From Chitinophagaceae bacterium (GTDB lineage: Bacteria > Bacteroidota > Bacteroidia > Chitinophagales > Chitinophagaceae): a stretch of DNA of 6,451 bases. Numbering within the stretch: position 1 is the first letter of the stretch; every line of letters begins with the position of its first letter. The notes under the pieces were generated by a model. It was not told the origin of the DNA. It made no database searches and saw nothing but the letters and a program-made list of their open reading frames with translations. The stretch is taken from NCBI GenBank assembly GCA_947463105.1, contig CANHSD010000155.1, forward strand, positions 1 to 6,451, given 5' to 3'. The translations under genes were made by a program, and so were the position numbers. Shown one piece after another: positions 1 to 6,451 of this stretch.

Positions 1-1645
1 GATAGCCCACCATGACCGAAAGGTTATGCTTACCGAAGCTTTTTGCATAGGTAGAATAGATGTTGGGCGACATATAATTGTCTGTACTCAACCTCGGACG
101 ATATGAGGTACCCACTTGTGCACTCATAACCGATTCTCCGTTAGGCCTCACCCAAGGATATCGCTTGGAGATGTACTCCCTGCGGTTGTTGCTATTGGTA
201 TAGTTGAATTCCACATTGGTGACCCAGCCCTTGATTGGCTCCAGTGTAACTCTTGGCGCAAGGATCATCTGCGTATTCAATGTATTGTCCCGCTGTGCTC
301 CCCACTCCAGAATCCTGCTCTCCAATGTCCAGACATCTGTTCCGGGATATTTTGCGGGCATGGTAGGTTTGAGTTTAGACATCATGTCATAAATCCTACC
401 CCTTCCCAGATCCTGCTGCCATGGAAATTCCTGCAGGCCTGAATTGTATTTGAAAAGAACGCCCACCTTTGCCCATTTGGTCGCCTGAGCATTGACCTTC
501 CCATCAAAATTATACCGGTTGAAGCTTTCGTTGCCGTAGCGAAGCAATCCATCCTCTTTATACCATCCACCAGATAAATAATAATCGATTTTTTCGCTTG
601 CCCCGGAAACGCTGAGGTTGTATTTCTGTCTTGAAGAAAAGTCATTGAAAAGCACATCATACCAATCCGTTACAGCTGCGGCACCCAGTCCCATAGAGCC
701 AATATTCCAATTCTGTCCATCGGCAGTTCCAAACATTTCGGGGGCACTGCCAGGTTTGGCAATATTTTTCGCCAACCGATCCAAAGCATCAGCATTATAC
801 CATGGTGCATTCCCGATGTTTTTGGCAGCGTCATTCGACACCAAAGCAAAAGTCATGGGATCAACCAACCTTGGATACTGAACCGGTCTTGAAAGTGCCA
901 CATTTGTCTGCAAAGAAACGTTCATCTTTTCTTTACCACTTTTACCAGATTTGGTCGTAATCAAAATGACACCGTAAGCTGCGCGAGCTCCATAGATTGC
1001 AGAAGATGCTGCATCCTTCAACACCGTTATGGTTTCGATGTCAGCCGGATTGATGCTGTTGATATCCATGGGGATGTTGTCCACCAAAACAAAGGGTGCA
1101 GTACTTCCAGAAAAGGAACTCAAACCGCGGATGCTCATGTTCATTCCACCCCCAGGCTCTCCACCCGCGTTTGAAACCGTGATGTTGAGGTTGGGTACCA
1201 AGCCCTGTAAAGCCTGCTGTGCATTGGCTACAGGGCGTGATTCGATATCTTTTGCAGTTACTGTGGAAATGGCCCCAGTCAAATCTACTTTCTTCTTGGT
1301 ACCATATCCAATCACAACCACTTCACCCATATCACCAGTTCGGCTCAGGCTGATCTTTATGTTGGATTCATTGGCGCCAACCGGTATTTCCTGTGATTGA
1401 TAACCAACAAAAGAAACCATCAGCACCGCTTTCCCGGCGGGTACTGTAATGTCAAACTTACCATCAGCCCGTGTAAGGGTTGTTGCATTACCATTTTTAA
1501 AAGAAATGGTTGCCCCATTCAATGGTGTACTTGAAGTTGCATCGAGCACAACTCCAGCAACTTTTTTCTGGGCTAAAGCGGAAATAGAAAATAGCAAAAC
1601 AGCTGATGCCATTAGGCTAAATACAAGAACTTTGGATTTTCTCAT
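1..1645 (-). CDS. SusC/RagA-family TonB-linked outer-membrane protein, N-terminal 548 residues (3' end outside window)
   Basis: This is the front half of a SusC/RagA-type transporter, an outer-membrane barrel that imports glycans or peptides using TonB energy, normally with a SusD-like lipoprotein lid. Translating the minus strand from the ATG at 1645 gives an unbroken frame to the window edge. A Sec signal peptide (residues 1-25, ending ALA before QKK) is followed by a CarboxypepD_reg-like beta-sandwich (about 27-102) containing GYQSQEIPVG. Next comes the family signature VVVIGYGTKKK (109-119) and the plug domain (about 120-235), with SIRGLSS, FVLVDNIPM and the very typical SAIYGARAAYGVILITTKSG (215-234). 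The remainder is barrel strands. Family members usually reach about 1000 residues, so roughly half is missing and SusD would be expected beyond position 1. There is no STN domain before the CarboxypepD_reg domain, which argues against direct signalling to a FecR-type anti-sigma factor. No Shine-Dalgarno is visible; the leader before the ATG is A/T-rich. The substrate cannot be told from this part. Confidence 0.96.
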   Translation of the reverse strand, partial: MRKSKVLVFSLMASAVLLFSISALAQKKVAGVVLDATSSTPLNGATISFKNGNATTLTRADGKFDITVPAGKAVLMVSFVGYQSQEIPVGANESNIKISLSRTGDMGEVVVIGYGTKKKVDLTGAISTVTAKDIESRPVANAQQALQGLVPNLNITVSNAGGEPGGGMNMSIRGLSSFSGSTAPFVLVDNIPMDINSINPADIETITVLKDAASSAIYGARAAYGVILITTKSGKSGKEKMNVSLQTNVALSRPVQYPRLVDPMTFALVSNDAAKNIGNAPWYNADALDRLAKNIAKPGSAPEMFGTADGQNWNIGSMGLGAAAVTDWYDVLFNDFSSRQKYNLSVSGASEKIDYYLSGGWYKEDGLLRYGNESFNRYNFDGKVNAQATKWAKVGVLFKYNSGLQEFPWQQDLGRGRIYDMMSKLKPTMPAKYPGTDVWTLESRILEWGAQRDNTLNTQMILAPRVTLEPIKGWVTNVEFNYTNSNNRREYISKRYPWVRPNGESVMSAQVGTSYRPRLSTDNYMSPNIYSTYAKSFGKHNLSVMVGY

Positions 1646-1870
1646 ACAGTAATTTTAAGAGTGAAACTTGACCTTATGAATTTATTTAATATTAATCAAT
1701 AATACCATCGAAATGTTAAAATCGGGCTAAAACTTGTGAAAATTTGTTTATCAAAGTGGTGTTTTTTGAAATACGGAAAGCATGAAATGAATCCACCATA
1801 TCTGTTAAATCAATCACCAACAAAAGGGCTTTTTGCCAAACCTGGCGTAATTTGCATCAAAACCAATTCC
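1646..1870. promoter_or_regulatory. Divergent intergenic region with promoters of the SusC-like and GHL10 genes
   Basis: These 225 bases separate two divergent start codons, so both promoters should lie here. The DNA is clearly more A/T-rich than the flanking genes, especially at 1646-1720. Against the Bacteroidota -7 consensus TAnnTTTG, the best minus-strand candidate is TATTATTG (1704 down to 1697, one mismatch), about 50 bases before the SusC-like ATG. The best plus-strand candidate is TAATTTGC (1848-1855), which has one spacer base too few and lies 15 bases before the lipoprotein ATG. Neither has a convincing -33 TTTG element at the usual distance. I see no tRNA, riboswitch or strong hairpin. 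That promoters lie here follows from the layout; the exact boxes are guesses. Confidence 0.5.
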
Positions 1871-3541
1871 ATGCGTCAAGTTTCGTCTGTCCTTACCCTC
1901 CTGATTGCTTCCCTCCTCTTGAACAGCTGCGCCTTCTTCAACAAAATCAATGATAAACTCTTCCCCTACAGGACAACAACTGTTGAAGAGATTACCCAGA
2001 CAAGTTCAACAAAACCCAAGGCGACGGTGACTGCTCCAAGCGAGGAACTGGCCAAGCCAAAACCCAATGTGGCGACCACCAAGCAAACAAATCCCTCCAC
2101 ACAAAAAACACCCTATAAACCTGTGGTATCGCCCTTGCGCGAATTCAGGGCTGCATGGATTGCCACAGTGGCCAACATCAACTGGCCCAGCAAACCTGGG
2201 CTCTCCACGGAGGATCAAAAAGCAGAAGCCCTGAGCATCCTGAATTATCTTCAGGAAAACAAATTCAATGCAGTGATCTTTCAGGTGCGGCCACAGGCAG
2301 ATGCCCTTTACAAAAGTGATATTGAGCCCTGGTCTTATTTCCTCACCGGGCAACAAAACAGGGCACCCCTGCCTTTTTACGATCCACTCAGTTTTTGGAT
2401 TGAAGAGGCACACAAACGGGGCATGGAACTGCATGCCTGGCTGAACCCTTATCGCGCACACCATACCACAGGCAAGGAGATAAGCAGCAGATCAGTGGTT
2501 CGGACAAACCCAGAGCGGGTTTACCTGCTGAAAGAAGGATACTGGTGGATGGATCCAGCCATGAAAGCCACGCAGGACCATACTTCCAGGGTGGTGATGG
2601 ACATTGTGAAGCGCTACGATGTGGACGGCATTCATTTTGACGATTATTTCTATCCATACCCTTCCTACAATGGCGACAAAGACTTTCCAGATGACAAAAG
2701 CTGGAACACCTATGTCAACAGCGGTGGCAAACTTTCCCGGGGAGATTGGAGAAGGGATGGGGTCAACAAACTGATTGAAAGGCTTTATGCTGAGATCAAA
2801 CAAGAGAAAAAGCATGTCAAGTTTGGCCTGAGTCCTTTTGGCATCTGGCGCCCTGGCTACCCTTCTACCGTTACCGGATTTGACCAATATGAAAAGCTCT
2901 ATGCAGATGCCAAACTTTGGCTAAACAAGGGCTGGATTGATTATTTCACGCCACAGCTCTACTGGCCCATCAACAAACAAGGTCAGGCATTTCCTGATTT
3001 GTTGGGCTGGTGGCAGAGTGAAAACACCTTGCAACGCCACCTCTGGCCGGGCATCAGCATAGGCACCAACAAGAACGGTGTTACCAACAACAAGGAAGTG
3101 CTGGATGAAATCAGCCTCACCCGCAGCATGCTGCCCAAGAGCATGGGTGCCGTGCATTGGAGCGTTTCATCCCTGACCAAAAACCCAACCCTCACCAAGG
3201 AATTGAAGACCGGCCCTTATAGCATGCCTGCACTGGTTCCCGCAAGCCCATGGCTGGACGCCATTGCTCCTGCTTCCCCTCAGGTAGCCATCAGCAAAAG
3301 CAAGGAGAAACTCAACATCCAATGGTCTTCAAAAGACAAGGATGCCACCAGCTGGATCCTCTATGCGCAGTATGACAACAAATGGGAATACTCCATTCTG
3401 GGCAAGGCGCAACTGAACGCTTCTCTTCGGCTGCTCAATGCAGACATCACAGGGAAAACATCCACCCTCAAAAACATCATGGTTACCGCTGTTGACCGAA
3501 CCGGCAACGAAAGTGAACAACAGGTCATTCCTGTGAACTGA
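1871..3541 (+). CDS. Lipoprotein with GHL10 (DUF187) family 10 glycosyl-hydrolase-like domain
   Basis: This is a predicted envelope lipoprotein of the GHL10/DUF187 family (Pfam PF02638), to which E. coli DigH (YddW), a hydrolase of stem-peptide-free peptidoglycan strands, and Bacillus YngK belong. The frame is open from an ATG at 1736, but I choose the ATG at 1871. It begins a clean lipoprotein signal with lipobox LLNSC (acylated Cys20), whereas the extra 45 residues would bury that signal. A Thr/Lys/Pro-rich, probably disordered linker follows (about 35-88). The TIM-barrel-like catalytic domain spans about 89-430, with LREFRAAWIATV (89-100), FQVRPQAD (137-144), HAWLNPYRA (188-196) and DGIHFDDYFYP (252-262). 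D257 and D258 are the likeliest active-site acids. The C-terminal 90 residues, ending VTAVDRTGNESEQQVIPVN, resemble a fibronectin type III-like module. Nothing acidic follows Cys20 in CAFFNK, so there is no obvious surface-export signal and a periplasm-facing location is likelier. The substrate (peptidoglycan or imported glycan) is unproven. Confidence 0.93.
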   Translation: MRQVSSVLTLLIASLLLNSCAFFNKINDKLFPYRTTTVEEITQTSSTKPKATVTAPSEELAKPKPNVATTKQTNPSTQKTPYKPVVSPLREFRAAWIATVANINWPSKPGLSTEDQKAEALSILNYLQENKFNAVIFQVRPQADALYKSDIEPWSYFLTGQQNRAPLPFYDPLSFWIEEAHKRGMELHAWLNPYRAHHTTGKEISSRSVVRTNPERVYLLKEGYWWMDPAMKATQDHTSRVVMDIVKRYDVDGIHFDDYFYPYPSYNGDKDFPDDKSWNTYVNSGGKLSRGDWRRDGVNKLIERLYAEIKQEKKHVKFGLSPFGIWRPGYPSTVTGFDQYEKLYADAKLWLNKGWIDYFTPQLYWPINKQGQAFPDLLGWWQSENTLQRHLWPGISIGTNKNGVTNNKEVLDEISLTRSMLPKSMGAVHWSVSSLTKNPTLTKELKTGPYSMPALVPASPWLDAIAPASPQVAISKSKEKLNIQWSSKDKDATSWILYAQYDNKWEYSILGKAQLNASLRLLNADITGKTSTLKNIMVTAVDRTGNESEQQVIPVN

Positions 3542-3544
3542 TCA
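3539..3544. other. Abutting convergent stop codons forming TGATCA
   Basis: The plus-strand lipoprotein gene ends with TGA at 3539-3541, and the minus-strand barrel gene ends with TGA read from 3544 to 3542. No base lies between them, and together they form the palindrome TGATCA. There is therefore no intergenic space for a terminator. I see no GC-rich hairpin with a T-run spanning the junction. Either the transcripts end inside the opposing coding region or they overlap. Confidence 0.95.
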
Positions 3545-5896
3545 AAATCCACAATTGAGGCCGAACAACACCTGCCTTCCATTGAGTTGCTGGGTGAAAC
3601 GATCATGGCCATAGGGTGAGGCATTCAGCAGTTCAATATATTGATGGTTCATCAGGTTGTTCAGGGCAATGGAGCATCTCCATCGCGGGCTCAGCACTGC
3701 CTTGACCTTACCGTCCAACAAATCAAAACGTTGACCCCTTTCAAAAAGCTGAACCCGGTATTGAACATGCGCAAACAGATGGGCATTGAACCGCAGGGTT
3801 GTGGAAATCCCATAGGCAATCCTCTTCATGGTTGAGGGCTGCTGACCCGAGGCACCAAAGCTGTTCTGCTGCAGTCCATAATGCAGTTCACCATTGAACC
3901 AACTTTTCCAATTGCTGACCATACGCTGTTCAAGACCATGGCTGTTCATCATGGAACCGAAAATTACCCCGTTCAATTGTTGCGGCCGATGGCTCACCAT
4001 CCCATTGGCCTCCAGGATATACTTCAACTTTAGGGAATGGATGAACTGCTCAACACGTGCATTGAGCATGAGGTTGCGCTGCAAAGGCATGACAAACCAG
4101 GAGAGGGAATCAACTACCTTGCCAACAGTGGTTGCGATGCCATAATCGTTGCGCAACATGCCCGCACGGGCATTTACAGACAACACAAATCCCTGGTACA
4201 AATTCATTTTTGTAACGCCCATTTCCAGATCCAACGATAACGGAATGGCGGGGTCGGAGATACGATTTCTCATGGTGCCTTCAAAAAAAAGTGGGCCTGC
4301 ATGCCATGAACGGATGGATGCTGGCTTTTGGGCCAGGGCAATTCCCATCCAGTATTGCTGTGTAGGTTTTTTATGCCATACCAATTTTTCTTCTAGGTGA
4401 AAGATGAATGCTTTCCTGTTGACGGTATTGCTTTTGACCATTGCTGTTCCTGCTGCTGTATTGAAAGTGGTGGAGATTTTTTTTGAATGCCGATGGACAA
4501 TCGACAGATAAGGATAATATTTTGCCAGCTGCAACGAGATGGCTTGGTTTCCGACAGCTGAAGTGATTGACTCAACAGTGGCACGAATACCCACCCGGGC
4601 ATTTTGCTGACTCCATTGCCTGATCAGGGAAAGATCAGTACCTGCCAATTTTCCATGATGAGTAAAAAGTTGATCAATGAAAAACTGCATCAGGCTATCA
4701 GATGAAAAGGATGCCTGAAGTCGGTCGATGTTTCGATCCAGTGTAAACCGAGTATCCACCTGCAACAGGGCTTGTGGGCTAAGCTTCCAGGAAGCATGGT
4801 GAAAAGCAAGCAAGTTGAATTGATGCAGCCGATCATTGGCATCGCTGGTCGTGCCAACAATTCCACTACGATCTGTATGTTGTATTGAATGCGTTTGTCC
4901 ATTGTTCACGGTTAATTGAAAAGAGGATAGCCTGTTGTCTCCCTTGTCTGTTTCCAACTGCATGCGCAAATCTCCGATAGTTGCATGCCCTACATGTTTA
5001 GTGTTTGTGCTGAGGTTGAATTTTTCAGTACCCGGTAGATTGTAGGAAGACCTAGTAGACAACAACCTCCTGTTTTCATTTTGCATGGCAGTGGCCGTCA
5101 AACTGAGTTTGGTATGTGAAGACAATACCAAGGAGGAAATGAAAGCAAGGCTTTTGTCATTGTTGATGTTGACATACGCTGGGGGGAGATTGGGACCAGT
5201 GCCTGCATGTAATGGGTCAAAAGGCCATACCCGATAAACACCCCGTTCGTTTCCCTGCATTTCATTTCCTCTGTCAGTCACGCCGTTGGCGCCTGTATTG
5301 TTGGTATTGATGAAGCACAATTGTTTTGCTTTTTTTGCGAGCCTGATCAATTCTGCATCTGCCTCGCCACGTTGGCCGATATCTTTTGAGATCATCAAGT
5401 TGCCGCTGGTCTTTCCTATCCATGATTTTTTGATGATGAGGTTAATGGCTACGGCATCCTGCTTACTGAATGTTTGCATCAGCCTGTTTTTTTCATGGCC
5501 TTGGATAACCTGAAGACTGTCGACCATCAAGGCCTTCAGGTTTCTGGACAAGAGTTTATAGTGTTCTCCTGCAAGATCATCGCCATCAATCATGATCCTG
5601 TTGATTTCCTTTCCATTGAAATAGATCCGGCCATTGTCATCCACACGAAACCCGGGTATATTTTTTACCAGGTCTTCCAGCCTGAATGCTTCGGGTTTCA
5701 AATACCTCGTCGCATCAAACTTCAAGGTATCCCCACTGGACCTGGCCATGGGCTGGTTGCGCCTGATGACAATACCAGGAAGCTCCCTTACATTACTTCC
5801 CGGTAGAATGGTATCAATGGCAAACCGGTGAGCCGAAGCAAACAAAAAAGAAGCCTGCAGCAAACATACCAACACCACCAATGGCCGGATCTTCAT
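3542..5896 (-). CDS. TonB-dependent-receptor-like outer-membrane beta-barrel protein paired with a GLPGLI protein
   Basis: This is a complete 784-residue outer-membrane protein of the TonB-receptor type found next to GLPGLI genes in Bacteroidota; its ligand is unknown. A Sec signal peptide (residues 1-22, cleavage after ASA) leads to a TonB-box-like stretch ELPGIVIRRN (38-47). The plug-like domain follows, with the family pattern GDTLKFDATRYLK (55-67), LEDLVKNIPGFRVDDNGRI (73-91) and GKEINRIMIDGDDLAG (95-110). The rest alternates as beta strands and ends in a NNLMNHQY segment and a final Phe (NCGF), the usual barrel-assembly signal. It lacks the CarboxypepD_reg-like domain that commonly precedes the plug in relatives and is thus shorter than many of them. 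The ATG is one base after the upstream GLPGLI stop, so it is probably translated by coupling; GGGAAAAG about a dozen bases upstream could help ribosome binding. Its 3' end abuts the convergent lipoprotein gene. It could be a structural barrel rather than an active importer. Confidence 0.88.
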   Translation of the reverse strand: MKIRPLVVLVCLLQASFLFASAHRFAIDTILPGSNVRELPGIVIRRNQPMARSSGDTLKFDATRYLKPEAFRLEDLVKNIPGFRVDDNGRIYFNGKEINRIMIDGDDLAGEHYKLLSRNLKALMVDSLQVIQGHEKNRLMQTFSKQDAVAINLIIKKSWIGKTSGNLMISKDIGQRGEADAELIRLAKKAKQLCFINTNNTGANGVTDRGNEMQGNERGVYRVWPFDPLHAGTGPNLPPAYVNINNDKSLAFISSLVLSSHTKLSLTATAMQNENRRLLSTRSSYNLPGTEKFNLSTNTKHVGHATIGDLRMQLETDKGDNRLSSFQLTVNNGQTHSIQHTDRSGIVGTTSDANDRLHQFNLLAFHHASWKLSPQALLQVDTRFTLDRNIDRLQASFSSDSLMQFFIDQLFTHHGKLAGTDLSLIRQWSQQNARVGIRATVESITSAVGNQAISLQLAKYYPYLSIVHRHSKKISTTFNTAAGTAMVKSNTVNRKAFIFHLEEKLVWHKKPTQQYWMGIALAQKPASIRSWHAGPLFFEGTMRNRISDPAIPLSLDLEMGVTKMNLYQGFVLSVNARAGMLRNDYGIATTVGKVVDSLSWFVMPLQRNLMLNARVEQFIHSLKLKYILEANGMVSHRPQQLNGVIFGSMMNSHGLEQRMVSNWKSWFNGELHYGLQQNSFGASGQQPSTMKRIAYGISTTLRFNAHLFAHVQYRVQLFERGQRFDLLDGKVKAVLSPRWRCSIALNNLMNHQYIELLNASPYGHDRFTQQLNGRQVLFGLNCGF

Positions 5897-5900
5897 TTCA
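5897..5900 (-). promoter_or_regulatory. Translational-coupling junction between GLPGLI and barrel genes
   Basis: Read on the minus strand, the GLPGLI gene ends in TGA (5900-5898), one A follows (5897), and the barrel ATG begins at 5896. With one base between the genes, there is no room for a separate promoter or terminator. Ribosomes finishing the first protein can reinitiate on the second. The layout is seen directly; coupling is inferred. Confidence 0.75.
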
Positions 5901-6451
5901 ATCGATCTTTTCCCAGGAATGGAATTTCAGAACAGACTTGGTTTGACAATCCACACAGTTCGCTGACGATTGCGCACCTAAGGATGTTGCCAGCCTGCTG
6001 AATATTTTTTTTACCTGTGCGGCAAATGCAGGAAATCCTTCTGTTCCTTTTTTCATGGCTGCCAGAAAATGATCCTGGTCAAACCCCCGTACTTCCTGCT
6101 TTGAAACAAAGGTCATGTGCCAGTTGTCCTCATCGTCATAGGCTTCCAGGATCAATCCAGGCAAGCCTCCCAGTTTCCATGGCCCATCTGGAATGGTGAT
6201 CGTGGGGGCATACCAGGCCGTGTATCCCCTTCCCTTAAACTGCGTCACTGCCTTACGGCAAGGGATGCCCCCGATTGATCTTTGTTCTTCACTGGTTTCC
6301 CAATCCATAGGAAACAATGTATCTGCAAAAAGATGCGTTCGCTGGTTCAAATCAGAGAACTCAAACAACAAGGAATTGGATTCAACATCTTTGAAAACAG
6401 TAAACATGCTGTCTGGCCTGAGGTCAATATTGTTTCCCTGTACAGAGGCAA
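5898..6451 (-). CDS. GLPGLI family protein, C-terminal part (start outside window)
   Basis: The frame is open from the right edge to the TGA at 5900-5898, giving 184 codons of the C-terminal portion. An in-frame Met codon at 6407 exists, but the reading frame continues upstream of it (VQGNNIDLRPDS), so it is internal. The family is named after the motif GLPGLI, present here at 6167-6150 within DGPWKLGGLPGLILEAYDD (TIGR01200; related to Pfam PF09697, Porph_ging). Other family hallmarks are GIPCRKAVTQFKGRGYTAWY just before it and MDWE further upstream. Members usually have a signal peptide and about 220-280 residues, so the missing part should hold the signal peptide and first strands. The role of the family is unknown; products are expected in the periplasm or outer membrane. 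The C-terminal tail carries a CVDC pair. It is the upstream gene of an operon with the TonB-receptor-like barrel. Confidence 0.93.
   Translation of the reverse strand, partial: ASVQGNNIDLRPDSMFTVFKDVESNSLLFEFSDLNQRTHLFADTLFPMDWETSEEQRSIGGIPCRKAVTQFKGRGYTAWYAPTITIPDGPWKLGGLPGLILEAYDDEDNWHMTFVSKQEVRGFDQDHFLAAMKKGTEGFPAFAAQVKKIFSRLATSLGAQSSANCVDCQTKSVLKFHSWEKID

Noticed and set aside
116..1400. Plus-strand open frames opposite the SusC-like gene (116-442, 618-881, 1029-1400)
   Set aside because: They are antisense to a frame encoding a well-recognised SusC protein, and their translations show no domain or signal.
1..1645. Possible frameshift or pseudogene in the SusC-like gene
   Set aside because: Manual translation gives 548 uninterrupted codons with all expected motifs in order, so the gene is only cut by the window edge.
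1686..1695. Palindrome TTAATATTAA in the intergenic region, considered as an operator
   Set aside because: It is made only of A/T in an A/T-rich stretch, and its flanks do not extend the symmetry, so chance is a sufficient explanation.
1822..1846. Small inverted repeats (AAAAG-GG-CTTTT and GCCA-AACC-TGGC) before the lipoprotein gene, considered as a hairpin, terminator or operator
   Set aside because: Stems are only four or five pairs, overlap each other, and lack a following T-run.
1736..1870. In-frame upstream ATG at 1736 that would lengthen the GHL10 lipoprotein by 45 residues
   Set aside because: The added residues are Cys/Lys-rich with no signal character and would place the clear lipoprotein signal peptide internally. 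The ATG at 1871 gives a textbook lipobox.
2006..2887. Minus-strand open frames opposite the GHL10 gene (2006-2464, 2492-2887)
   Set aside because: They overlap conserved GHL10 motifs on the other strand, and their products resemble nothing I know.
5474..5831. Plus-strand open frames opposite the plug region of the barrel gene
   Set aside because: They are mirror frames of a strongly supported coding region, with no start-site or protein features of their own.

Overview
The window looks like chromosomal DNA from a member of the Bacteroidota, most plausibly a Chitinophagaceae-like environmental bacterium. The phylum call rests on three gene types that are characteristic of it: a SusC/RagA-type outer-membrane transporter, a GLPGLI-family protein, and the large TonB-receptor-like barrel that accompanies it. 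It is also supported by start regions without clear Shine-Dalgarno sequences. The family-level guess is an impression, not a demonstration.

Layout, left to right. (1) Positions 1-1645, minus strand: the first 548 codons of a SusC/RagA-type TonB-linked outer-membrane protein, cut by the left edge. Its usual SusD partner would lie beyond that edge. (2) Positions 1646-1870: a 225-base divergent intergenic region, the only substantial non-coding DNA here, which must hold the promoters of both flanking genes. (3) Positions 1871-3541, plus strand: a complete 556-residue lipoprotein with a GHL10 (DUF187) glycosyl-hydrolase-like domain, a disordered linker and a small C-terminal beta domain. (4) Positions 3542-5896, minus strand: a complete 784-residue TonB-receptor-like outer-membrane barrel, convergent with the lipoprotein gene so that the two stop codons abut and form TGATCA. 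(5) Positions 5898-6451, minus strand: the C-terminal part of a GLPGLI-family protein, cut by the right edge. One base separates its stop from the start of the barrel gene, so the two form an operon.

How the genes relate. The GLPGLI and barrel genes are one transcription unit with an envelope role of unknown substrate. The SusC-like transporter and the GHL10 lipoprotein are divergently transcribed and could share control, as in glycan-uptake loci, but nothing in the window proves this. All four products carry, or from their family should carry, export signals, so the whole window encodes cell-envelope proteins. I see no RNA genes, mobile elements, CRISPR arrays or frameshifts. The least understood part is the GLPGLI/barrel pair.
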